DNA from: Acanthaster planci
Lineage: Eukaryota; Echinodermata; Asteroidea; Valvatida; Acanthasteridae
DNA: 26,729 nt
Direction of reading: 5' to 3'
Assembly: GCF_001949145.1 (NCBI RefSeq)
Contig: NW_019091371.1
Coordinates: 1,569,719 to 1,596,447, forward strand
A program made the translations under genes and the position numbers. The notes beneath the pieces are model-generated. The model made no database searches. It saw nothing but the letters and a program-made list of their open reading frames with translations, and was not told the origin of the DNA. Positions 1-9,638 of this stretch are shown one piece after another. Position 1 is the stretch's first letter. Each line of letters begins with the position of its first letter.

Positions 1-59
1 CTAATCTGTGCCTTTTCCACGATAAGTATAATGTTTTGTATTGTATATTGTATTGTACA

Positions 60-335
60 TGTCTTAGTGGGTTAAAACCTTGCAGGTAGTTAGGAAGGGA
101 AGGTTTACAAATGGAAATTGACCTAAAGTGATGACATTACCATCAGCAGACAAGTCAAGTGACATGAAATGGTGCCTCATTTAAAGTACTATATCTCCTG
201 AAGTGTATATCCAATTTGGTTCAAACCTTGCAGATATCTTGAAAAGGGAGTGCTTTGGAGGAAATTTGACCTCATGTTATCACTTCATCAGGAGACAAGT
301 CACGCGACATTAAAGATGCATATCTAATTCTAAAA
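60..335 (-). repeat. Inverted-orientation units of the ~145-bp left-edge repeat
   Basis: At least one full unit (about 170-335) and one partial unit (about 60-165) match the reverse complement of the units at 560-1135. Shared blocks, read on this strand, are TATCTCCTGAAGT, a CTTGCAGATATCTTGAAAAGG block, GACCTCATG...TCATCA and CAAGTCACGCGAC. Divergence is roughly 25-35% by eye. No open reading frame of note. The family is not recognised by name. Confidence 0.7.
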
Positions 336-559
336 GGGTACATGATGGTTGATGTTTAGAATGAAAAATGAGAAGTTTATGCCTATTTGAGAACAGAGCA
401 TAAGGCTTTTCCGCATTTTCAATGTTGTTTATAAAAGAGAATAAGGATTTCAAAAATGGACGTTAAATATCACATTATTTTTGTCCATAACACTTCCCTT
501 TCTAACGATCTTCAAAGTTCAATTCAAGCTCAGAAAGACATAGGGCTTCAAACATTGCA

Positions 560-1135
560 CCTTTAATGTCACACGACTTGTCATTCAATCAATCCATCAT
601 CACATGAGGTCAATTTTTGTCTGCAACCCTTCCTTTTCTAGTTTTCTGCATAGTTTCAACTTGATGGGATACATACTTCGGGAGATATAGGGTTTTAAGC
701 ATGCACTTTTCAGGTCATGTGACTTGGCAACTAATGAAGTTATCATCACGGTTCGTTTTCGTCTATCCCTTCCTTTTCTAGTTACCTGCAAAGTTTCAGC
801 CCAATCGGACACGTACATGTACTTCAGGAGACATAGGGCTTTTAAGAGTGCACATTTAATGTCACATGACTTGGCACCTGATGACATCATCATCACATGA
901 GGGCAATTTTCATCTACAGTGTATCCCTTCCCTTTCTAGAAATCTGCGAGTTTCGACCGGATGGGACATTTACTTAAGGAGATATAGGGTTCTAAGAATG
1001 CACATTTAACATCTTGTGACTTGGCACCTCATGACATCATCATCACCTGGTCCGTTTTGTCTTTGGTACATCCCTTTTGAAATATCTGCAAAGTTTCAAC
1101 CCAATTTGCACCTTAAATGCCATGTCACATGGTGA
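560..1135 (+). repeat. Tandem ~145-bp repeat, about four diverged units
   Basis: Unit starts fall near 568, 714, 861 and 1011. Each begins GTCACATGACTTGGCACC, continues with TGACATCATCATCAC, a CCCTTCC-TTTCTAG block, ATCTGCAAAGTTTCA, then GGAGATATAGGG and ends near TGCACATTTAAT. The last unit is truncated. A 98-residue open frame on the opposite strand is created by the repeat and has no sign of being a gene. Together with the inverted units at 60-335 it forms a large imperfect palindrome. Confidence 0.8.
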
Positions 1136-1284
1136 CGCCATGATGATGATTTTTTCTTGGACCCTGTCTACCCTGAGGAGTGAGTGTGGACCTAATACAA
1201 TGTATTGACTCAGATCGAAAAGGGCCTTAGTCTTGCTGTTGAAAAACGTGTACGAAAATATGGGAAAATATTGAATATTATAAA

Positions 1285-1560
1285 TTCCACAATAAATCAG
1301 GTGATGACGTCATTATGACACCCTCGCCATAAATTACTCAAGTGTGTAAAGTTTTAAAGTCATATGACTTTGTTTAATGCCCCAAGACATGATGAGAAAA
1401 AGGGCTGAAGTTTCACTCACCATGTGTGGCTGTTAAATAAATCAGGTGATGACATCATCATGACATCATGTTTCGTGAAACACCTTTGCTATAAGTTACT
1501 TATGTGTATAAAGTTTTAAAGTCATATGACTTTGTCTGATGCTCAAAGAGGTGACAAGAA
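1285..1560 (+). repeat. Two-copy direct repeat, ~160 bp apart
   Basis: The phrase ATAAATCAGGTGATGAC recurs at about 1293 and 1438. In both copies it is followed by a TGTGTAAAG/TGTATAAAG-TTTTAAAGTCATATGAC block at about 1345 and 1505. The second copy carries a short insertion (around CATGTTTCGTGAAACACC). A purine-rich tract (GACCAAGAAGAAAAAAAAAG) follows the second copy and may be the tail of a retroelement. It lies in the GART intron downstream of the first coding exon. Confidence 0.65.
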
Positions 1561-1669
1561 AAAGTGGGGAAGACCAAGAAGAAAAAAAAAGAAAAAGGTA
1601 GAAAAACAAAGCCTTTGCCGCATAGCGTACTATGTGGAAGAATACTATGGTATGTGGAAAAGCCAACTA

Positions 1670-1861
<192 letters not shown>

Positions 1862-4219
1862 CTAAAAAAAATTAGAACTGTGTTACACAAAGGACATATG
1901 CATTTGTTCTAACCACTTGCCTACAGTGTTATTCCATGCTCCTAGGCACGGTATTTTTTGGGCTTAACACTGACTTTCAAAATGACATTCATGTTTCACA
2001 GCCACAGCCTTACAAAGTTAGACTGAGGTGGTTATTTGTTCAAGATTTATGTGATATTTCTTACCATATCATTGCTTTTTTGAAACTCCAAGACAATGAG
2101 GGTGGAGTGGCGATAATAGACATCAGGCAGCACTATGTACATGTATGCATGTACAGAATTTGCTAGTACTTACCTAAACATTGCCTATGCTATGACACAG
2201 GGAGTCCCTGAGTATTTATAATGTACAAGTTATCCAGTGTACAGGTTAAGTATGAAATGTTCACTTACATTTGCAGCTTACATGTAGGCCAGAAGCCAGA
2301 AGGGGTTATTGGGTCCAAGAGATGCATTTTTGGAAAATTGTCATTGAAGGGACATGCAAGCATTGACACAATACAAACGCACATGCATCGGTTCAGTGCA
2401 TAGGAAAGAGTTTCATATCCGGATATCAATTGACAGCCTATGCAAAACCCTATGAGGCTGATTTGAAAAATTGTATTTTCTGAGCTATGATTTGATATTT
2501 TTTCTTTCTTATCCTTGGCATTATATCGAAACTAAAGGACCTTGCAGAGTATAACAGTAGAAGTACAGAACTCTAGCCCTAGATTACGGCCAGTCTAGAG
2601 GACTACCTCCATATCCTGGCCCCAGACTAACTCCCCAAAAGTGAAGACTTTGTGAAAAGCTTCCTACATGTATGAGCCACATTTTTCTCATAAGGCTTCA
2701 TGGAATGGGTCATCATTGATTGATCATTGAATGGGTTGAATGGCAGTGCTAAGGAATGTTAAACAGGAGTGAACTGAAATACATGCAATGATTGGGATCA
2801 AGTGTGAAATCACTGCCATATGCATGACGCTACTGATGTGCACACCATTCGTTCATCTGATCCCTGCTGCGCTGCATAACCACATGGCTCATAAAAATAC
2901 CTGACAGCTGTTTCTTTCAATACATTGATATTGATAGCTTTCACGTGTACACAATGCTTCATCATGGGTGATACGAAGTCACTGATAGAACAGCAGTTGT
3001 GATCAATGTGTTTATCACTGTCTGGTTCCAGGGCCAAACAGATCCCGACTGTGTTTAATCATTTGTTCAACAATCGGGAACCGATAAAGGTGGTATTAAA
3101 ACTAATGGCCATGCTGAGACTACAAAAAAGAAACCAAAATATCACAGAAACAGTTGGAAAATCGCCCGAAATGTCGAATTGATTACCAGTTGATTGAAGC
3201 CTTATAAGCAAAATGTACATGTACTTACAGAGCTGCATGTCTGGAACCTTGAGTTTATGGCACCTGCAGCGTAGCTGTGTGAATGGACTGATACCAGCTG
3301 GACATGCAATATGCAAGCGCTGCACGAGTTGTAACTTAGTGGCTGTGTCAGCCACGCCCAAAAACGAAAACTGTTGTCACCACATGGAGATTCTAATCAC
3401 CTGGCCAGTTCAGTTCCCGGTTATGCCTAAACCTGTAGATTGTTTTATGGTAGCTAATACATTCCTCAGGTCCCCTCTAACTACATTTCATTATGCTGCT
3501 GTGGACTTGTAAGTAGTACCAGGTCACAACCCAAAAAGCCAGCCAGTCAGAACGTGTTTGTAAACAACACATCCAGTTCCTGATAGTGACCATATGGGCT
3601 CCTTAGGGGTGACTGATTTTTCAAGATTTTTAACTCGGCAGTGGTTGGGGCCTGGCCAATGGGAGTTTACAGGCTTGTGGTGTCAAATGTATGCCTGGGG
3701 TGAGGATTCAAAAACTCTTTGTCAAGTTGGCCCACTGAAAAAAGTTATGACCATATTTGGTGATATGTGTCGATATCTATCCCCGTGCCATTAACACCAG
3801 GGTTAAACCCCCCCTCCGAAAATGCTTGAACTGACGTGTGGAACTAGCTCAGCCACTGTCCCACTGTCGCAGCCACATGTACATGTAGAGCTTAAAGTGT
3901 ACAGTATAGAGCAATCATTGAATGGTGAGTAAATCTCTGATTTTTCAAAATATGATCGGTCTTATGGTCTGAAAACCACCGTTACACAGTGAGCTACGGG
4001 TTACTCATGGTTACTCTCACAGGGAAATTCAACTGAAAGTGGAATTTGCATCACCAGATAATTTACCTCAAAGGCTCAATTCTACAATTTTAGATCTGAT
4101 ATTGAAATTTTACCTATAGAGTATTGTTTTTCTGGTAATACAAAAACCATTTACTGAGCTGAAAGTTGATCAGGGTTGTTCCTCAGATAGGCACCCTCCT
4201 GGTATCCACCACATAGCAC
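1862..4219. other. No gene found: GART 5' intron or upstream DNA
   Basis: Open frames here are short (60-100 residues), lack recognisable domains and show no paired splice sites worth calling. Repeated TACATGTA octamers occur at about 2135, 2280, 2669, 3214 and 3883. The unseen non-coding first exon of GART may lie here or further right. Confidence 0.6.
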
Positions 4220-4224
4220 ATTTA

Positions 4225-4318
4225 CCACTTTGCCCATTTGCCACTTCACCCATGCGCCACCTCGCCCACGTGCCACTTTGCCATGTTTGCCTCGGCGCCA
4301 CTTCACCCATTGCTTTTG
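4225..4318 (+). repeat. Degenerate ~16-bp minisatellite (CCACTTTGCCCA type)
   Basis: Five to six units of the form CCACTTTGCCCATTTG / CCACTTCACCCATGCG / CCACCTCGCCCACGTG follow each other. The same unit occurs inverted at 4908-4978, and the two blocks share a perfect reverse-complement core, CACTTTGCCCATTTGCCACT, continuing several bases further. Confidence 0.8.
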
Positions 4319-4339
4319 TCAAAATTTAAAAGAGAGGAA

Positions 4340-4520
4340 AACACAAAAAGCAACTACCCAACCCCTACTGAATCCATTCTGATAACCAGCAGAGGTCAAA
4401 TAGGAATCCTAGGATATAGTGAAGTTTGAAACTGTGGAGGTATTCTTTGATGTAAAACCCCTGCCAAGCTAAAAGCAGGCACGGTGCCTGAAGCAAGAAC
4501 TGAGCATGGGATTGCTGGGA
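4340..4520 (+). repeat. Dispersed repeat, copy 1 (copy 2 at 18215-18405)
   Basis: Same orientation as the copy 13.8 kb away. Shared blocks include CTGAATCCATTCTGA / CTGAATCCACTCTGA, GTCAAATAG / ATCAAATAG, AAACTGT, ATGTAAA and AAGCTAAAAGCAGGCA / AAGCTAAGAGTAGGCA. Identity is roughly 65-70% by eye. The minus strand reads YIKEYLHSFKLHYILG then FLFDLCWLSEWIQ, and the second copy gives a similar peptide. Not recognised; it may be a fragment of a larger element. Confidence 0.65.
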
Positions 4521-4907
4521 AACCGAGTGATTCCTGTGACAACATGAAGTATATTCCAAATTTGGACATGAAATGATAAAAAAATTAAGGAATATTTCAG
4601 TGAGTTAAATAACAGAGTTAAGAGTTGTCTTCACACATCTAAATGTACATGTAGGTACATTTTTCTGTTTTAATAAGGTCTCAGTGCATGCTGCTGTGAA
4701 ACTTCAGAGCACTGCAACAGAAACCAACTTCACATGTACATGCTTTTATCGTGTAGGGGTCTTGATGTTTTGATTGTTGTATCCAAAACACTGCATGCAA
4801 TCTGTTAAGAAACATGCAGAGATTTGTCGGTTTAATAATGACAGGCCTACATGTACTTCCATGTGAATTGGGGTGTGCATTAGGAATATTACAGTGAAAA
4901 ATATGCT

Positions 4908-4978
4908 ATGGGTGAAGTGGCAAATGGGCAAAGTGCCAAATGGGCAAAAATCGGTGAAGTGCTTGTGGGAGAAGTGAC
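4908..4978 (-). repeat. Inverted block of the CCACTTTGCCCA minisatellite
   Basis: Reads GGGTGAAGTGGCAAATGGGC and then further units AAGTGCCAAATGGGC, the exact reverse complement of the core at 4227-4252. With 4225-4318 it bounds a segment of about 750 bp that contains dispersed-repeat copy 1, so 4220-4980 may be one foldback-type insertion. Confidence 0.75.
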
Positions 4979-5518
4979 CTTAACATCACCATTCTGGGTC
5001 TTGCTAATCACACTCGACACAATAATAACATCATTACAACGTCAAACCTCTAAAATACATGTACATCTTAAATCAACTAAAGAAGCATGGAACTGTAATA
5101 CTTGGGCCAAGTGAAAAGCTTCAGTGGTTTGAGGTTACTTCACAATTTTGAAAATGGAGTTGTTTCACATAAAAAAAAAAAAATCTCTAAGCAGGGGGAA
5201 TAGGTGGGAAAATTCCTGATCTGAATGTTCTAGTTCAGTTCCCCACCAGATTCATACAACCGCCCTCTACTGGTTTATCGTATAATATCACCACCCTTAG
5301 CATAATGGTATAGTCGGAGCTGTCCTGGAGGCAACATGGCTGCCAATTTCGGAGCTGTTCGGAGGAGGCAAATTTAAACAATTTGTGGTTCAGCCAAAAT
5401 ATCCTTTTGGCAAACACGTTTTTGTCCAATAAGCCTACTGCTTCTTTGAATTTAGAGCATGTTTTAGAGGTGTTGAATGTGTGTGAATAGTGTGTTGACA
5501 GTATTGTAGGCCTGTACT
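4979..5518. other. No gene found
   Basis: Holds a 14-base A tract near 5170 and an ATGGCTGCC in good start context at about 5336 whose frame closes after about a dozen codons. A 161-residue frame on the minus strand (5235-5720) runs through repeat sequence and shows no recognisable domain. I see no gene. Confidence 0.5.
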
Positions 5519-5700
5519 GGGTATCCGGGTACCCGCCCGTCGATATGAAAACCCGGTTCCATTTTTTCGGGCTGGGTACCCGAAAAAAAAGTAAATCAAT
5601 TCGGAACAGAAATCTGTGTATAAAATTTCTGTGAAATATCGTACTTTCGCGACTTGCTGAAAAATCACTGTGCCGCTGAAAACCCGGTTCCTTGGTCATA
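5519..5700. repeat. GGGTACCCG / AACCCGGTTCC repeat cluster
   Basis: GGGTACCCG-type palindromes occur at 5527-5535 and again near 5574-5582, and AAAACCCGGTTCC occurs twice (about 5547 and 5678). Similar wording (AACCGGGTACCCG) reappears at the right edge of the window at about 26710. Such text is typical of the ends of non-autonomous DNA transposons, but I cannot define the ends here. Confidence 0.5.
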
Positions 5701-5788
5701 GGGCCTACACACATGTACATGAAACTTCAGTGTGGAGATCGACAGCTACATGTACTTTTGTTATCCACACGTACCGCCCGTTGTACTG

Positions 5789-6229
5789 CAGTCATTTTCC
5801 TAGTTCTGGATTGTTCCTAGTTCACAAAAGCGAAAAACGACACTCACTACATGTGATTTCAAATACTTTTTTATATTGAATAATCATATAAACTTTTGCA
5901 TGTGATGTCTGCTTAATCAAAATAACTTTTAGAGTTTCCGTTTTTTGTTGATTGAACGAAAAATGAAGCTTTTTCCCTACTTTCGGATCACGCGGCGTTA
6001 CCATGCAAATTTGTTGCGAACTCAACTACACGGGCGCCGTAGAAATGTATGTGACATAATGGGTTCGTCAACCGTGTGTCCAAATACAACAGCTTAGATT
6101 TTGAAAAAAATTTAGGTACTATTTCCAACACAAAGTTGACTTCTAACCATATTTCACTCGAATTTAAGGATTCTTGTAGCTGCAATCTTACTGAATCATT
6201 TTCACGATAGGGAACTAGGAAAATGACTG
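5789..6229. mobile_element. Candidate MITE, 441 bp, 18-bp perfect terminal inverted repeats
   Basis: CAGTCATTTTCCTAGTTC at 5789-5806 is exactly the reverse complement of 6212-6229. The interior has no coding potential. GTAC lies just outside both ends (5783-5786 and 6229-6232, the right one overlapping by a base), which could be a target-site duplication but is uncertain. The superfamily is unassigned. It could instead be two unrelated inverted copies of a short repeat. Confidence 0.55.
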
Positions 6230-7055
6230 TACCCGTACTAAACCTACGAACAACAGACCGAAGGAATTTTGTCTTCTGAGGTGGAAGCGCTGTTGATGTA
6301 CAATTGCATGACTGTATTTGTAACTTTCAAACCTGTCGGCCAAAATGACTTTTATGTTTGAGTTAATAGTATTTTTGTCAAATATAACAATATGAATGAA
6401 AATTACTTTATGTCGGGATTGACGACGAAGCGAGAGTGGACTGTGTAATAAACCAGCAGTACTGAGACTCCACACGTGCAGTAAATAGTGATCACCCACA
6501 AATTGGGCAGTTGATCGGCCTCTTATTATTAGCTGGTAACCAAAGCACTGAATGAGCTCCATAAACTCAAAGAGTCAGAGAACCAGTTTAGTTTTTGATA
6601 CCAGGAAATATTCCATAGTTCATTCAAACTTTAGTTTCAAAATTACTTTTAAATTAAAGCAATATGAAGTTCCTCAGTTATTCAGCAGAACTGTGGATGA
6701 GCAATTGAACAAAAAGCAGGAAGGATGTTTTCTGTATGCACAAAAGCATTTCAAATCTCAGTGTTTCTTTCAATCAAAAACAGGGAAATGCTGACAGGTC
6801 ACAATACAGTCGGCCAGTCAAATACCACTTGTTCAAGTACTTATACATTAAAATCTTGACAACTCAAACATCAGGGGAATAGAGTTATCCTAAAAAAATG
6901 ATTTATTAAAATAGACCACTTTATCATGGTACCTTGATGTGGCAAAACTGTCATATCACTTAGTCTTGTTTACAACGTGAAGTGCTGCACTTAGTCCTAT
7001 TTTTTTTACTTGGGTTCCCTATGTGTGGTCACATAACCTTTCCTTTTGTGATCAC
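6230..7055. other. No gene found
   Basis: A 115-residue open frame on the minus strand (6215-6562) and an 80-residue one on the plus strand (6552-6794) have no recognisable motif and no convincing splice context. Otherwise unremarkable AT-rich DNA. Confidence 0.5.
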
Positions 7056-7164
7056 ATGGCCGCTGCAGTGTCAGCAATTGGACAGCCTGAAGGGGACTTC
7101 AGTTGCGCCCGCATTAGCAGTCAGGTTAGCTTCAGTAGCTCGAAAGCAAGGAATGCAGTTTCAG
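7056..7164 (+). CDS. Possible isolated first coding exon, unidentified
   Basis: An ATG in good context (ATCACATGGCC) opens 36 codons, MAAAVSAIGQPEGDFSCARI then SSQVSFSSSKARNAVS. The frame then reaches TTTCAG|GTAACA, a good donor in phase 1. A T-rich, CpG-poor stretch precedes it. No family is recognised. Its phase does not fit COQ3 exon 2, and COQ3 exon 1 is better placed at 9245. The frame stays open past the donor to 7241, so the splice reading is not forced. It could be chance, or the start of a separate small gene or alternative transcript between GART and COQ3. Confidence 0.25.
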
Positions 7165-7414
7165 GTAACATTGATTTATGCAACATGCACACAACTGGTC
7201 CCCATGAGAAAAGAAATGCACTTGGCAGTGATGACTTCTAACCCTATTTAGACTTCCAATACTTTCAACGCTGTTTGAAGCATTTTGGTGGCGTTTTTTT
7301 TAAATCAGAAACTTCAAAATGAGTGGATACATAGTGTGGGCATTGTTCGAGTTACAGAGATATTTTTGTTCATAAATGCCTTTAACCCATGACACATAGC
7401 ACTGATCTGGTCCG

Positions 7415-7451
7415 CACGTGACACGACCAGCGCTCACTATTCGTGCACGTG
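7415..7451. promoter_or_regulatory. Pair of CACGTG E-boxes
   Basis: CACGTG occurs at 7415-7420 and 7446-7451, 31 bases apart start to start, in a locally GC-richer stretch between the divergent GART and COQ3 genes. CACGTG is bound by bHLH-zipper factors such as Myc/Max and USF, and purine-synthesis genes are known Myc targets in vertebrates. Use here is inference: the same hexamer also occurs singly at several other places in the window. Confidence 0.3.
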
Positions 7452-7689
7452 CATTCTGCATGTACCATGCAGCATCAGGGGCATTTCCTGTGAGTGGTTG
7501 CTGGTGTGTTGGTGGTTTGCAGCTCTCGTCTGTTCTGATGTTCCTCGTGAAAATTTTGTTTTTCTGTTTCATATACCCACAAAAAGACAATTTGCAAACT
7601 GAAGGTAACAATTTCTGTTGATACATATATAAACGTCGATATAAACGAACGCTACTTCCTGAACAGTAAGGTACTACTCCATGGGCCTT

Positions 7690-8380
7690 ACTGGGTCCAA
7701 CTTTTTGATGGTTCCGTGCGCTACGGCATTTGAAAAGTGCCCTGCAATCGTCAAGTGATCGTACCAGAGAAAACCTCTGTTTGCGCTTTCTGAAGCAAAT
7801 CTTCCCCTAAAGACCCTACAATAATAGCTAACCTACAGTGTATATGGAACTACCAGGCTCAAGTGCGTTTTGTAGTGTTTTACCTATATTACTAGCAAAA
7901 AACTTAGGTTTTTCTACCACCCCCACCTCTCATCCCTCAGCGACCTGAACACATCTGCATTACTTTATAGTGTGGTTCCCTGACCACAGATGTCCCTGAC
8001 GTCTCCATACATAATCTTAATGAGAGTAGCCTGAATTATAGGGACTGGTATCCAAAGCAACATAAATGCTTGTTACGCAAATGCGCTGCACCTGTTTTGT
8101 CACATTTGTCACAGAGAATGTATTTGTGTGTGGGTCGTCGAGGGATGAGGATGGTAGAAAAACCCTAATTTTAGCCAATATAGGTTAAACACTACAACAC
8201 ACACTTGTGCCCAATAGTTCAATATGGGTTTATAACGTCTTTAGGGAAAGATTTGCTTCAGAAAGCACAAAGGGAGGTTTTCTGTGGTACAATCACCTGT
8301 CGATTGCGGGGTACTTTTCAAAAAGCCTGAACATCGTCAAGATTCATCAAAAAACTTAATCCCATCCCATTATCACTAGC
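7690..8380. mobile_element. Foldback element with ~240-bp imperfect inverted arms
   Basis: The left arm (about 7690-7945) and the reverse complement of the right arm (about 8125-8380) align throughout. Matching blocks are TTGAAAAGTGCCC/TTGAAAAGTACCC, GCAATCG, AGAAAACCTC, CTTTCTGAAGCAAATCTT, CCCTAAAGAC, TTGTAGTGTTTTACCTATAT and TTTTTCTACCA. A unique spacer of about 180 bp separates the arms. There is no transposase. Arm identity is about 75-80% by eye, so it is an old insertion. Exact termini and target duplication are not resolved. Confidence 0.8.
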
Positions 8381-8700
8381 TGACCGGCACTGCCAATGCC
8401 ATGATGACTGTAAAGTGTAGTCATGAAAGTAGTGCCAGCCTACTTTTCGTACTAGTGAGTAGGCCTATGTCATGTGCTTAGGCCTAGGCCTACATGTACT
8501 TTAAGTTTCAGTTTCATGACTTTGACTGAGTTGTTTTGTAAAACTTGTTTCCAGTAAAAGTAAGAAATACCATTTGAAATGGGAATAGGGAAGGACCATC
8601 ACGCTATCTTACCAAATTGTTCAAACTGGATCAGTTGGGTCTAATTATCAGCACTCATGCAAGCTGTCAGTCTTAAGTTGTAATCGTCCGTGTTTCACTG
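8381..8700. other. No gene found: flank of foldback element
   Basis: Contains TAGGCCTA-type motifs (about 8460-8492) and a TACATGTA. No reading frame or RNA feature is supported. Confidence 0.5.
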
Positions 8701-9244
8701 TTCTTCAGGCCTAGGCCTACGTACGTCAAAGACACAAGGCGCACGTGCACTGCCTGCCTAGCCTTCGTGTAACATGCGTTCTCAGACTAGACATGGATGA
8801 CAGTACAGTACGGACACATGTGGTTGGCGCGCCATCTGTAGACGAATCCGATTGCTTGCGAAGATTGGCCAGTCGCCAAAACGTCATAGGCCGTTTTCCA
8901 ATACTCAATCTTGTCTCCGCTCAGCCTTCGTCTCCAAAACCAATACCTGATTGTGGGTCTAAAGCGTTTAAATCAAATTAAAATACTGTAATATTTGGTT
9001 CGTTTGCATCTTATTTGATGTTCTGTGGCACTTACTATTGCGCTTACAACTTCAAAGACAGGTAGTTAAAAACAGTTTAAGGCAAGAGAGGAACCATAGT
9101 CGAGTATTGCAAAACAACAATAGGCAAATCCGACGACCAAATTTAAAATAAGAGGTACTGTATTTGTTTACACCGCGTACGGTGCAGCGCTTTGGGAAAC
9201 CTCCATGCCGAAGGCGACCTTTGGGGAGCTAACTTTTAGCAGTT
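8701..9244 (+). promoter_or_regulatory. Probable COQ3 promoter / 5' UTR region
   Basis: This stretch before the predicted COQ3 start is richer in CpG than its surroundings (for example GGCGCGCC at about 8827, ACCGCGTACGG at about 9172). It has a CACGTG at 8742-8747 and no TATA box that I would trust. A short frame from an ATG at 8792 (MDDSTVRTHVVGAPSVDESD...) has no known domain and is probably chance. The transcription start cannot be placed. The unseen first exon of the divergent GART gene may also start in this neighbourhood. Confidence 0.35.
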
Positions 9245-9456
9245 ATGAAATTGAAGTCTCTCTTTAGGGTTAATCGGATCTTTGTTCAAAAGTGGTGCCA
9301 GAGAATACAACCCGTCAGTCACGTCAGCCTGTTGTCTGGCATGTCTGGTGTAGTTGGCAGATCTCCGTTTTTGCTTGTCCATAAGCCTACATGTAAGATC
9401 AAAAGTGCGCTTGGACACATTGGAAGAGTCTTTCCGCGGCCGCAGCATTCACGTAG
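9245..9456 (+). CDS. COQ3: COQ3 exon 1 (predicted): mitochondrial presequence
   Basis: Predicted exon of 70 codons plus two bases. The peptide starts MKLKSLFRVNRIFVQKWCQR, has 14 Lys/Arg in 71 residues and no Asp or Glu, as expected for a matrix-targeting presequence. The donor GTAG|GTAGGC at 9456/9457 leaves phase 2, which exon 2 at 21676 requires (AG + A = Arg). Joined this way, the conserved TTVD of COQ3 falls at residue 91, close to about 90 in the human protein as I recall it. Start context is acceptable (G at -3). CpG content is higher than in the surrounding DNA, for example CCGCGGCCGC near 9435. An alternative donor at 9452/9453 would leave phase 1 and break the frame. The intron to exon 2 would be 12.2 kb. 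The link is inference, not homology of the presequence itself. Confidence 0.65.
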
Positions 9457-9577
9457 GTAGGCTTGTGCATGGCTTGTGCAACTACAACTTACAAGTGCAC
9501 TACGACTATCGTCAGATTGTGGGACATGTAACTATTATTAATAATCGTGGTATCAGAAATTTTGCATTTTGCGTAGA

Positions 9578-9638
9578 CCCGTAAACAGGGCCCAACAAGT
9601 ATACGATGGAGGAGTATTCGTTGGGCCCTGTTTACGGG
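9578..9638. repeat. Perfect 19-bp inverted repeat (hairpin)
   Basis: CCCGTAAACAGGGCCCAAC at 9578-9596 is exactly the reverse complement of 9620-9638, with a 23-base loop. It lies just inside predicted COQ3 intron 1. No T tract follows, and it is not a bacterial-type terminator. It may be a tiny foldback insertion. Confidence 0.85.

Noticed and set aside
600-896. 98-residue minus-strand open frame
   Set aside because: It lies entirely inside the ~145-bp tandem repeat; its frame follows from the repeat and has no domain.
60-1135. CRISPR-like array
   Set aside because: Units are about 145 bp, contiguous and diverged, with no short identical repeats and unique spacers.
5235-5720. 161-residue minus-strand open frame
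   Set aside because: It crosses the GGGTACCCG repeat cluster, shows no recognisable motif and has no splice or promoter context.
8792-8978. Small gene starting at ATG 8792 (MDDSTVRTHVVG...)
   Set aside because: No domain, no clear donor, and it lies in the probable COQ3 promoter region; CpG richness there explains its odd composition.
9578-9638. Rho-independent terminator
   Set aside because: This is a eukaryotic genome and no T tract follows the stem; it is reported only as an inverted repeat.
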